Source of the DNA: Mytilisepta virgata
Taxonomy: Eukaryota > Mollusca > Bivalvia > Mytilida > Mytilidae
Assembly: GCA_028015205.1 (NCBI GenBank)
Contig: CM051521.1
Span: 105,996,513 to 106,060,512, forward strand
Direction of reading: 5' to 3'
DNA: 64,000 nucleotides
The notes under the pieces are model-generated. The model had not been told where the DNA came from. It did no database searches and saw only the letters and a program-made list of their open reading frames with translations. Made by a program: the position numbers and the translations under genes. Shown one piece after another: positions 58,901 through 64,000 of the stretch (the stretch's first letter is position 1; each line of letters begins with the position of its first letter).

Positions 58901-61900
58901 TCATTATTCCAAATTTCCCAATTTTCAAAAAATGACACATATTTTCCCAAAAAGAAGTTTGGAGGTAGTTTTGAAAAAAGAGCCAAAGAAATCACTGTGT
59001 GATGCTGATCTGGGAACCAGAAAACAATATTGCTCCTAGCAACAATGGTATTTGTCTAACTAAGATGCATACCATACATTAGGATATTTTGGCTGTGGGT
59101 ATATTTTGGTTTATTTGGTGCATGTTGCAAATCTGCTAAAATTAAACACACCAAATCGAAAAAGTTAACTTCAATTTCTTGTAATCTGAAAAAGTTATGA
59201 ACTTTGATTATAGTTGCAAAGTTTTGATTGAAGGTATATTGCTGTAATTATATTTGTATAATCAAAATAATTCAATTCATAAAGATTTTTAAAAGAATAA
59301 TTTGATTGTATCAGTTGTCAATCATGTCAGCTTGTAATGACAACATTAATATTCTAATATGATGTCTCCGCAATCGGCATATGAACAAAACCATGGTAAA
59401 ATAGTCAAACCACCCTCGTGCAACCATCTTTTTTTGTTCCTTGTTTTGACTGTTCTTTTTACCCGCCCAGTAAATGCAAGTTACTTGTATGTAATTTCCA
59501 GTTCGTCTGCATTCTGCTATTCTATGAGAGGCTAAGTTCCAAAATGCAAAAATAACTGGTGGGAACTTCACATGCTAAACAAAGAGGAGCAGTAACAATG
59601 TGATGACTGACCCTTACCGCCATGACAGTTTATTCAATCAAGAAAAAATGTGCGACCTACATTAGAGAAAATCTAACTTTCGTTCCTTTTTGTCTATTTT
59701 CGTTAATGTTATCTGTTCAAGTGAATTAAAATTTTCCTTGGAGATATGTTTTCAGAGTAATTAAAGGTTTATATAAACATGAAATGACCTTTTTTTTACA
59801 AAAATAAGGCACACTTATGGCAAAAAGTCCCAACAAACCACAGTATGCCATGAATTATTTCTTACCCATTACTCAAGACACTGCTAATCATACAGATTAG
59901 TAAATCATTCTCTAATTTTATTTAAGTTTTGTTTTCATTTTCACCTATTTATTTTTTTTTTCAGAATGTGCCAAAATTAAACACAGTAGTGACACCAAGT
60001 GTCAAATTTTAACACACCAAAATTTAACATCCATGTTTTTAGCAAAAAACTGCCAATATATCCTGATTTACGGTATGCAATCATTATATAGACCCTTAAG
60101 CAGAAGTGGTTTCATAGAAAACTTTAAATTTAAATAATCAAGAAAGTCTGTCCATTACACCATTCTTATTATTCAACATAGCCAAAATAACCAAATGTTA
60201 TAAAGACTCTCCACTGATGTCTAAAATTGTGATTCAGTTCATTTCACTAATTTATTTCTGGGAGATTTTTCTTTTTCAATGAATAGCTATGTCATTGGTG
60301 TGCATTATCAAATGCTGTATCATAAAATTACACAGAAATAATCATGTAAATGATTTATGTGCAGTTTGTGTTCATTCTATAGGTTTCTGAGAAAAAAATA
60401 ATAGTGAAAGTTGATAAAAAGCCAAGAAATAACAATAAGCTCTGGTTAGATATAAATTAGTTTGCTAACATGATTTACCTGTCATCTGAATAAAGTATGT
60501 ATTAAAACCAAGAGGTGGTAAATCTACAGGAAATATCAGTTCATTATCAGCTATGGATCCATGTCTTTCTGGTACTCTTCTTGTTGCACCTGATACTGGG
60601 ATAACCTAAACCAAGACAAAATGGTTACTGGTAGATTTGTATTGGAAGTAAAAGGGTCATTTACATCAGACATTTACAGTTAAACTTTACAATATTAAAT
60701 AATCATACCTTTTTTGTAAAGGGGCCTCAGTCACAGGCACTTGTTTCTATCAATGGGAAGGTCGACTATCCATGTATAATAGAAGAAGGTGGCGGTTCGC
60801 GTCGCAGTAAATATTATCGGTCGTCTTTGATTGGTCAACTTTGAATTTTTTTTCAGTTTCTATTTTCCCTCCAATTTAACTTTGTTTGAATGTCTTTAGA
60901 GTTACCATATACATTCGGAATTCTCTAGTATTATCGTACTCCATCACACAGGTTTCTGACTTTCTGATTTATTTAATTAATAATAAAAACGTAGTTACAA
61001 TGTATATTGGTGATTTCCATTCTTCAAAAATATATTAATAATGAAAATAACAACACAATAATTTTACAGCATCATTTATTTTTTTTAATTGATAACATTC
61101 TGTCCTGAAAAACGCCAACCGGAAGTAAATACAGTGAGAAGTGGGTAGTTGAAGATGTCACCACGGTTTAGTGAACAATAGTAAGAGTAGTATGAAGAGG
61201 AACACTGAGGAGGATATAAAATATGTATAGTGTTAAAGGAAAATATTCAATGAAACGATTCATATAAGGTAGGGATTTTTTTTCAGTAAGTTAATGGTAC
61301 AAAAAGCATCCGAAGCAGAGACGGTCATGACATTCGTTAGCCACCTTCTTCTATTATACATGGATAGTCGACCTTCCCATTGATAGAAACAAGCGCCTGT
61401 GGCCTCAGTGGCGGAGTGGTCTAGATAGTTCATCATGACTACTAATGATCACTAGCCTGTAAACACTGAGGTTGTGAGTTCGAATCTCACCTGTGGCAGG
61501 GTGTGTTCGACTCCGATCTAAAATTGACAAGGATTGCCAATTTTTATGTCGAAGATCCGTGGTTCTCTCCGGGTACTCCGGCTTCCTCCACCAGTAAAAA
61601 CTGGCCTCTGCGAAATGGCCAAATGTGCTGAAAACGGCATAAAACCCCAACTAAACAAACAAACAAACTTTTTTGTAAAAGGTTCTTCAAAGCCTCAAAT
61701 CATACTAATTAAATCTGTTCTTTATGTGGACTTCACTTTTACTAACTACCCCTTCATTTTGCAAAGTCATAAAAATATATTGTTTTTATTTGTAGTAAAA
61801 ACTATCAATCATATTGTTTTGTTGGTGTTTTACACCATTTTAAAGCCATTTAGCAAGTTTTTATTGGTGGAGGAAGGCAGTGACCTGAAGCGAACCAATG

Positions 61901-63864
61901 ACCTTTGGCAAGAAAACTGGCAATCCTTGTCTATTAAGACTGGAGTCAAATACATCCTGCCACAGACAGGATTCTAATTCTAAACCTGAATACTGACAGC
62001 AAGTGATTGTCAGTAGTCACAATAAACTTTCTAAGACCACTCTGGCATCTGGCAATTGTGCGTGTTTTTTTATATTTGAAAAAAAATAAAATGTTTGCTA
62101 ATTTAATATATATACTGGCAAGTAACTGAAGTCTGAAATAAATACCTGTGACTGTACTGATTCTCCTTTAGGTCCAGTTATTGTGTAGGTTTTACCTACA
62201 ACAGGTAACCTAATCCAAGAATTAACTGGTCTGCCAAGTGGATTATATACTGTCATGGAAAACTGAAAGATAAAACAAAGCATCTGATATGATTCTGAAA
62301 GAAATCCTATTAATTTTTCTTCATTGCAGTAGTCACCATGAAGGGATATGAGTTCTGATTGAATTTAGACAAGCTGTTTACATACCTGCAAAAAAATAAG
62401 GACTACTCACTAAATCTTTGGTCAAAAAGGGCCAAGAAGTTTCTAACAAGGTTTTTAAACATAATTAAACAGTGGAAGATTGAGGACAAATACAAACTGA
62501 TTGATATAGCTTGGGTCAGTCGATGTTAAATGATACATGTAAGTCATATATGACATAAAAGAAATTTATCCTATGGAAAGAAGGAAATTATTCTTTAAAA
62601 GGTGTTATAAACGGGTAGTCATGTGAAGTCTACTACTGTCATAAAAAGTAAGATATTATAGATAAAATATGTTTAAAAGACTATGTGACTGATCCCAGTA
62701 AAAGGGGGGAAAAGGTAAAAATATTCGGCAATAAAATTATAACAAGTCTGTTTAATAATTATATTTCTCTCATTCTTTGCGCATTTATACATCCTGTTTG
62801 ATAAATTCCTATTTCACCACACGTTAATTAAATGCTCGTGAAATTTCCCGCCCAAAAAACTTTTGGAAGACCTCTTAGAGTTTTACATTGTCATTAGAGA
62901 AAAAGATTCTAGAACTCTTGACACGTTAATTATGAAATTTATCCACTTTCAATAATTAAATTTTCATTTTTAAAACTGCTAGGACAAGCCCTTGAGTTTA
63001 AAAATGAAAATTTAATTATTTTGAGTTGTTAAATTGCATAATCAACTGGTCATCGTTGTAAAAATCTATATGCATCATACTACTTTAACATTTTTATGTC
63101 TGGCTAATATTACCATTTTAGATAACCTGATATGCAAGATATATACCTTTTTATATGTCTCTGTTATATGACAAGTGCTTATATTTAACAGATTACAAAA
63201 AATTTGTTCTGGTGGTGTAGTGCTTCCTTTCTTGTACAACTTCTTCAATGCATCGTTTACAACTTTCTACGAAAAATAAGTATAGAATTAGTCACATCAT
63301 TGTACAATACAAAACCTTATTTCTTCACAGACCTGATGTATCGGTTTTTTATCTTTAAGAAATTCTGTAAAATATTAACCATTAATATCACTGATTTATA
63401 AAACATCAGCTGCATTTTTTAAGTTTTATTGTCAAAGTTTTTAATCATGTTTACATCATTTTCAGATACCACAAAATTTAAACTGATTTTTATTTGTGTT
63501 TTTCGGTCACAAGTTGTAAATCTTTGGTATTCAAATTTCGAGATTAGTTATTCTGTTTATTACATTGAAATATTCCATGTATTCAGAAGATTTAACGAGA
63601 AAATGCAAGGGATTATGTTTTTATATGACCATGCATCGACCTTTGTATAGCAACGTCTTTGGCAACAACTGCTATTACGTCACTTCCTAGAGTGAAATAT
63701 GACTTTTGATTTCACTGGTTGAATTATTGGATTTGATTCCACTCAGAAATCCAGGTATTTCACCACACTCAATGTAATAAGATTTAATCTTTACCTGACA
63801 TTCCATAACACCATTGGCTAGCCTTTCTGCATAATCATAGGCTACCACTTGTTTCTCTGTTCCT
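37856..63864 (-). CDS. man2b1: Lysosomal alpha-mannosidase (MAN2B1 type), C-terminal 15 exons; 5' part off the right edge
   Basis: MAN2B1 is a lysosomal GH38 exo-alpha-mannosidase that degrades N-glycan oligosaccharides. Fifteen exons join in one frame to 587 residues and a stop, about the last 58% of a protein near 1000 residues. They cover the end of the helical middle domain and the C-terminal beta domains. Landmarks in order are [176 protein letters not shown] and LNPMEIRTF. Several sequons (NIS, NET, NFS, NFT) suit a lysosomal glycoprotein. The catalytic Asp domain is outside. Golgi or cytosolic mannosidases lack this exact set of blocks. Confidence 0.96.
38977..39088 (-). CDS. man2b1: MAN2B1 exon 'n'
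   Basis: This exon encodes [20 protein letters not shown], then [17 protein letters not shown] with one base left over. Human has [20 protein letters not shown] and the RLKW that follows. Acceptor ATTTCAG, donor CCTG|GTAAAT. Confidence 0.93.
39385..40700 (+). repeat. Dispersed repeat split by a hairpin element
   Basis: Outer parts match 30475-30800 in order (AAAGCCTGACCGTGGACCAT on the left, CAGAAGGCTAAATTATCC on the right). The middle 39555-40530 is an inserted GAGGCTC-family element. Confidence 0.85.
39555..40530 (+). mobile_element. GAGGCTC-family element with defined ends
   Basis: Starts CCAGAGGCTCCATGGAGCCT (5' hairpin), has four or more core units (GGCTGTGGCGACCATCTTGA; AGTTTCTGACAAGAAGA), then ATGGACGCAAAGTGATGGCA and ends CAGGTGAGCTAAAA. 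The boundaries come from comparison with the unsplit target at 30627/30628. No target duplication longer than one or two A is visible. Confidence 0.8.
40893..41066 (-). CDS. man2b1: MAN2B1 exon 'm'
   Basis: Fifty-eight codons begin [20 protein letters not shown], continue [15 protein letters not shown], and end SQPVKIVLQ. Human has [20 protein letters not shown] and VLLRLEHQFAVGED. Acceptor TTATACAG, donor CAG|GTATAA. Confidence 0.96.
41382..41527 (-). CDS. man2b1: MAN2B1 exon 'l'
   Basis: This exon completes Gly and encodes [20 protein letters not shown], then a less conserved stretch ending [10 protein letters not shown]. Human [20 protein letters not shown] aligns at the start. Acceptor TATTTCAG, donor ACT|GTAAGT. 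Confidence 0.92.
41528..42115. other. MAN2B1 intron, nothing recognised
   Basis: No coding or repeat structure was seen before the tandem core repeats begin. Confidence 0.4.
42120..43500 (+). repeat. Core-repeat array (TATGGTTATAGGGTAGGAA units)
   Basis: Units near 42770, 42900, 43030, 43185 and 43335 share AAGCAGTAATAATATATATG, GGTTATAGGGT and CGTGGCACTGCCCCTGG. The spacing grows from about 127 to 160 bp. More degenerate units precede 42600. Confidence 0.75.
42597..43922 (+). mobile_element. Helitron/Helentron-like element, long copy
   Basis: It begins CTAGAATTGCAATTGCGAGC, includes GCAGATGTCGCCCCTGGCAG, and ends CTTTCGTCGGGGCGACAT, whose stem is ATGTCGCC..GGGCGACAT. No TIR or target duplication was seen. 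It contains the core-repeat array and no transposase, so it is non-autonomous. Confidence 0.55.
43924..44171 (+). mobile_element. Helitron/Helentron-like element, deletion derivative joined head to tail
   Basis: Its first 50 bp equal the start of the long copy (CTAGAATTGCAATTGCAAGC) and the rest equals the last 190 bp or so (AAGTATTGATTGCACACCTT; AATATGTCGCCGACTTTCGT). The core repeats are missing. Confidence 0.75.
44172..44815. other. MAN2B1 intron with an inverted stem-loop half
   Basis: AAATGTCTCCCTTCGTAGAA near 44188 is close to the reverse complement of the terminal stem-loop at 32598-32630. No gene was seen. Confidence 0.4.
44816..44906 (-). CDS. man2b1: MAN2B1 exon 'k'
   Basis: Ninety-one bases encode [20 protein letters not shown], then [10 protein letters not shown] with one base left over. 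Human has [20 protein letters not shown]. It is an easily missed short exon between repeat clusters. Acceptor TTATTTAG, donor AGAG|GTAGTT. Confidence 0.95.
45450..46366 (+). repeat. Pearl-like element with about five or six 155-bp core repeats
   Basis: Units carry TTCTGTCAAGTTTCATT, CTGCATTCACAAACTTCCCC, TGGCAAAGTCCATGTTTTGG and ACCCCAAAAATCAAT. ACAGACGGACAGGACAAAAA and TATGTTCCCCATGGAAAGG follow. The element ends about 25 bp before MAN2B1 exon 'j'. Confidence 0.7.
46391..46477 (-). CDS. man2b1: MAN2B1 exon 'j'
   Basis: Twenty-nine codons encode [20 protein letters not shown] then IQDGNVELM. Human has [20 protein letters not shown]. Acceptor ATTAAAG, donor ATG|GTAAG. Confidence 0.96.
47118..50195 (+). 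CDS. Non-LTR retrotransposon (LINE) ORF2: partial APE endonuclease + reverse transcriptase
   Basis: A 1025-codon frame without stops lies antisense in the MAN2B1 intron between exons 'i' and 'j'. The first 40 or so residues look like host sequence or a divergent leader. Then comes the C-terminal half of an APE endonuclease (NGRVKGD, SVVDYF at 103-108, SDVHTP at 131-136). RT motifs are [33 protein letters not shown] (about 521), [20 protein letters not shown] (about 581) and YADD at 634-637. The C-terminus has IETGRW and a Cys/His cluster [14 protein letters not shown] (about 952-971). The endonuclease N-terminus is absent, so this is a 5'-truncated but recent copy. The clade is not resolved. 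Confidence 0.93.
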   Translation: MATPYFNYTCMISNCTHTVHCFVESLFTFSSVLHITNPTLDIPSSLINNLHLFGMNKFRASQDKVKNTYGNLLLEFCRNNNMFILNGRVKGDVDGLFTCKQTSVVDYFICSYEMLPHVNCMCVHDFSPLFSDVHTPVSVTLDILNNCNTCTSDYVNSDNNIDANIVDQEKIKKWDTEKSKEFLENIDQDKVDNLDARLLQCISSNNANLTQETIDNFIDELNIILLDSAKQVFGTYRSNNKNNLAKCNNMNNKPWFDSDCWKHRKAFRLAKRRYKINKTRSRHEEMKHAERSYKVQMDKSIRDYRKQFRKKMNSLKNTNSKEYWKILNGYKEKSEPKISTNVLFEFFKNLNASDDDFDLNIQNDQIDDLNENLNVEITVDEILKCIKELKNGKACGDDKIVNEYIKCTRHIFMPIYVKLFNIVFSCGKIPSLWLAGNIIPFYKQKGDRKDPQNYRPITILSCMGKLFTSVLNTLLSTYLESFCILKENQSGFRKDYSTVDSIFVLHMLFELLKTRKKKLFCAFIDFAKAFDTVWRSGLWSKLLMNSINGKILKTIMNMYSNIKSRIFNGYEFSDYFQCKLGVRQGESLSPLLFSLYINDLENYFQDKNIVGLKSITDEIETELLMYIKLFLILYADDTVLLSESKVDLQMQLDSLNEYCNRWKLRVNVNKSKIMIFSKGRIPRNMQFYYQGNELEIVDEFPYLGVLFSRTGNFAKAKKSQVTKATSAMYDFIRKGRIHNLCVKCLIDLFDKVVKPILLYGCEIWGFGDNREIKRVHLKFCKLILGLKKSTPDFMVYGELGRWPLDIAIKLRIINYWTKLVSGKPEKLPVLLYKFSYIRHNNSIPWINYVREIFDNCGLSYVWNSHTFNNKTWLYNNIRQTLIDQFKQTWHDLVQTSHKALNYRLYKDKLEFEKYFDFLEDKNLKYLCHFRTLNMKLPIETGRWNNIDRENRICSLCNTGDLGDEFHFLLKCPYFHISRKQYIKKKYYCRPNVLKFKELMNCNRFVDKTNLCKFLKIVNVRLNSPG
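50196..50330 (+). other. LINE 3'UTR with AATAAA
   Basis: After the TAG, about 130 A+T-rich bases lead to GAGAATAAAGATATATTTGC. The LINE tail probably ends here; no simple-repeat tail or clear target duplication is visible. Confidence 0.45.
50371..50600 (+). pseudogene. Penelope-like GIY-YIG endonuclease C-terminal fragment
   Basis: [20 protein letters not shown] and [18 protein letters not shown], a stop, then [20 protein letters not shown] resemble the second half of Penelope-like GIY-YIG domains: H-R/K-SD, V-x-HF-x-GH, then E-x-FWI. The GIY..YIG start is absent and one stop interrupts it. Confidence 0.7.
50918..51005 (-). CDS. man2b1: MAN2B1 exon 'i'
   Basis: This exon completes Arg and encodes [20 protein letters not shown] then PVNSRIFLR, almost identical to human [16 protein letters not shown]. 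Acceptor TATTACAG, donor AGA|GTTAGT. The next intron holds the LINE insertion. Confidence 0.97.
51089..51430 (+). repeat. Fragment related to the TACCGTAAT element
   Basis: Starts TACCGTAATTATTCGG and later has AGTAGCACACTTCAAACCAC and ATTGTTGACTG, paralleling 36204-36520. No right-hand inverted end was seen. Confidence 0.5.
51601..51702 (-). CDS. man2b1: MAN2B1 exon 'h'
   Basis: I placed the acceptor at TTTAATCAG|TGATGCC because it gives [18 protein letters not shown] against human PIPVGDTWGKEVISRFDT. The upstream ACAG|AAG acceptor would bring in a stop. The exon continues [20 protein letters not shown]. Donor GAAG|GTGTGT. Confidence 0.95.
52371..52489 (-). CDS. man2b1: MAN2B1 exon 'g'
   Basis: This exon encodes [20 protein letters not shown], then [19 protein letters not shown] with two bases left over. 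Human has [20 protein letters not shown] and LELEWSVGPIPV. It contains an NFS sequon. Donor TCAA|GTAAGA. Confidence 0.97.
53320..53553 (-). CDS. man2b1: MAN2B1 exon 'f' (SGAYIFRPN block)
   Basis: Seventy-eight codons begin [19 protein letters not shown] and contain [19 protein letters not shown]. The human counterpart reads [18 protein letters not shown]. This block is highly diagnostic of lysosomal alpha-mannosidase. Acceptor TTCACAG, donor GAG|GTATTA. Confidence 0.97.
53930..54545 (+). repeat. Pearl-like element: four core repeats of about 155 bp
   Basis: Units share GCTCAGTACTATCCAAGGCA, ATCCACTGATGAAGTTTCAT and AAATGTAGGTCATAATGACC. The tail reads ACGGACAAGGGTAACTCTAT, then the stem-loop ATGTCCC..GGGGCAAAATAA. 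It ends about 85 bp before MAN2B1 exon 'e'. Confidence 0.75.
54630..54706 (-). CDS. man2b1: MAN2B1 exon 'e'
   Basis: Seventy-seven bases close a Gly codon and encode [20 protein letters not shown] then IMKNE. It is the least conserved exon of the series; the in-frame join to [11 protein letters not shown] next door supports it (human ALTIENEHIRATFDPDTG). Donor GAA|GTTAGT. Confidence 0.88.
55100..57025 (+). mobile_element. GAGGCTC-family element, longest copy, both hairpin ends kept
   Basis: The 5' end is AAGAGGCTCACCAGAGCCTG, then TATCGCTCACCTGGAG. Core units repeat AAAGGGCAATAACTCCTAAA, GGTAGATCTCAACATGGCAA and CACTTCTATCTCAAATAGTT. Then comes a GACGACGACGGACGACGACG tract, GCCAAGTGATGGCAATAGCT, and the 3' hairpin TGGCC-TTC-GGCCA inside AGCTCAC/GTGAGCT, followed by AAAAA. 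No ORF or transposase. Confidence 0.8.
57490..58230 (-). repeat. Pearl-like element, reverse orientation
   Basis: Left to right it begins with GTCTGTCCGTCC-type sequence (GTCTCTGTCCGTCCGTCCAT), then units of about 160-180 bp with AATAAGGTTTTAGAATTTT and TTTCTATACAGTATT. On the minus strand this is core repeats, GGAC tract, then a stem ATGACT..AGTCAT near 57490. Confidence 0.65.
58235..60470. other. MAN2B1 intron between exons 'd' and 'e', no gene recognised
   Basis: An open minus-strand frame at 58384-58686 (100 codons) resembles no family I know and lacks flanking splice support. The rest is A+T-rich with no clear repeat. Confidence 0.45.
60479..60605 (-). CDS. man2b1: MAN2B1 exon 'd'
   Basis: This 127-base exon encodes [20 protein letters not shown], then [20 protein letters not shown] and MT. 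Human ELLFSASLPALGFSTYSV aligns with the second half. Acceptor GGTTTAG, donor ACAG|GTAAAT; leaves one base. Confidence 0.94.
60721..61667 (+). mobile_element. tRNA-derived SINE split by a TIR element
   Basis: The first 11 bases, GGGGCCTCAGT, lie at 60721-60731 and the body resumes at 61402. It has an intact B box GGTTGTGAGTTCGAATCTC, the block GGTTCTCTCCGGGTACTCCG and a CAAA tail. The SINE's own 12-bp duplications, CTTTTTTGTAAA, lie at 60709-60720 and 61668-61679. Confidence 0.93.
60732..61401. mobile_element. 670-bp non-autonomous TIR element (hAT-like by duplication length) nested in a SINE
   Basis: TIRs of 62 bp with one mismatch start CACAGGCACTTGTTTCTATC. The 8-bp target duplication GCCTCAGT lies at 60724-60731 and 61402-61409. 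The interior has no transposase frame. An 8-bp duplication fits hAT (or P-like) elements; the TIR sequence itself was not recognised. Confidence 0.92.
61839..62046 (-). mobile_element. Diverged inverted SINE copy
   Basis: The reverse complement carries AGAGTGGTCTTAGA, GTGACTACTGACAATCAC, TAATAGACAAGGATTGCCAG and CTTCCTCCACCAATAAAAAC in SINE order with many changes. It is much older than the two other copies. Confidence 0.75.
62146..62262 (-). CDS. man2b1: MAN2B1 exon 'c'
   Basis: Thirty-nine codons begin [20 protein letters not shown] and end [10 protein letters not shown]. Human has [21 protein letters not shown]. This is the first strand region of the C-terminal beta domain. Acceptor CTTTCAG, donor CAG|GTATTT. 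Confidence 0.96.
62263..63146. other. MAN2B1 intron between exons 'b' and 'c', nothing recognised
   Basis: No repeat or coding signal apart from an inverted pair, AATTAAATTTTCATTTTTAA near 62954 and its complement near 62998, which could form a hairpin. Confidence 0.45.
63147..63266 (-). CDS. man2b1: MAN2B1 exon 'b'
   Basis: Forty codons encode [14 protein letters not shown]... then [20 protein letters not shown]. The FC..LNIS.C segment, with its N-glycosylation sequon and cysteine pair, matches human FCQQLNISICPLSQT. Acceptor TTCGTAG, donor AAG|GTATAT. Confidence 0.94.
63795..63864 (-). CDS. man2b1: MAN2B1 exon 'a' (first in the window)
   Basis: Seventy bases after TTATTATAG close a codon begun outside the window and encode [19 protein letters not shown] then MECQ. 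Human has GTSKQHVANDYARQLAAGW. It is the end of the catalytic/helical middle region. Donor CAG|GTAAAG, phase 0. Confidence 0.93.
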
Positions 63865-64000
63865 CTATAATAATAATCAATATATTATATTTTAAAGTTT
63901 TTTAGAAATATTCAATATTTATGTTTTTGGCTGCTGCCCTACAGACTTCAAGATAGGTAACAAATAGTATGTTTTGACATGACTGAAACCATGTATTTAA

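Noticed and set aside
61534..61977. A 147-codon plus-strand frame as a gene
   Set aside because: It runs through the SINE body, its CAAA tail and the inverted SINE, so it is a by-product of repeats.

Overview
The window is nuclear DNA from an animal, most likely a bivalve mollusc and perhaps a mussel. The evidence is small exons with GT-AG introns, high A+T, tRNA-derived SINEs, APE-type LINE and Penelope-like retroelements, and many modular elements built like the bivalve 'pearl' elements (terminal hairpin, 140-180 bp core repeats, a GGAC-rich tract, then a 3' stem-loop). Nothing is prokaryotic: there are no operons, CRISPR arrays or ribosome binding sites. The species is inference; the three gene calls rest on exons I translated and joined by hand.

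Layout. (1) 3271-15463, minus strand: the first five coding exons of a Fringe-type glycosyltransferase that modifies Notch. The rest of the gene lies off the left edge. (2) 15.5-21.2 kb: intergenic DNA holding LINE and Penelope-like debris. (3) 21284-29696, plus strand: a complete syntaxin-8 gene, eight coding exons and 236 residues, the same length as the human protein, with a probable extra 3'UTR exon near 30.9-31.0 kb. (4) 31-37.8 kb: repeat-rich intergenic DNA. (5) 37856-63864, minus strand: the last fifteen coding exons (587 residues plus one shared codon) of lysosomal alpha-mannosidase (MAN2B1 type). The GH38 catalytic half lies off the right edge. Fringe and STX8 are divergent; STX8 and the mannosidase are convergent. 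All three act in the secretory/endolysosomal system, but nothing suggests that they are co-regulated.

Mobile DNA fills the introns. It includes a LINE with an uninterrupted 1025-codon ORF lying antisense in a mannosidase intron, a Penelope endonuclease remnant beside it, an RT remnant near 19.6-20.6 kb, two SINEs with perfect 12-bp target duplications, a 670-bp TIR element nested in one SINE with an 8-bp duplication, a 356-bp TIR element with a 10-bp duplication 39 bp from a Fringe exon, and more than a dozen pearl/Helentron-like elements. One of these can be sized exactly because an empty version of its target lies elsewhere in the window.

I found no new enzymatic system. The most novel-looking signal is the shared architecture of the modular elements: unrelated core repeats, but one common 3' stem-loop design with compensated stems.
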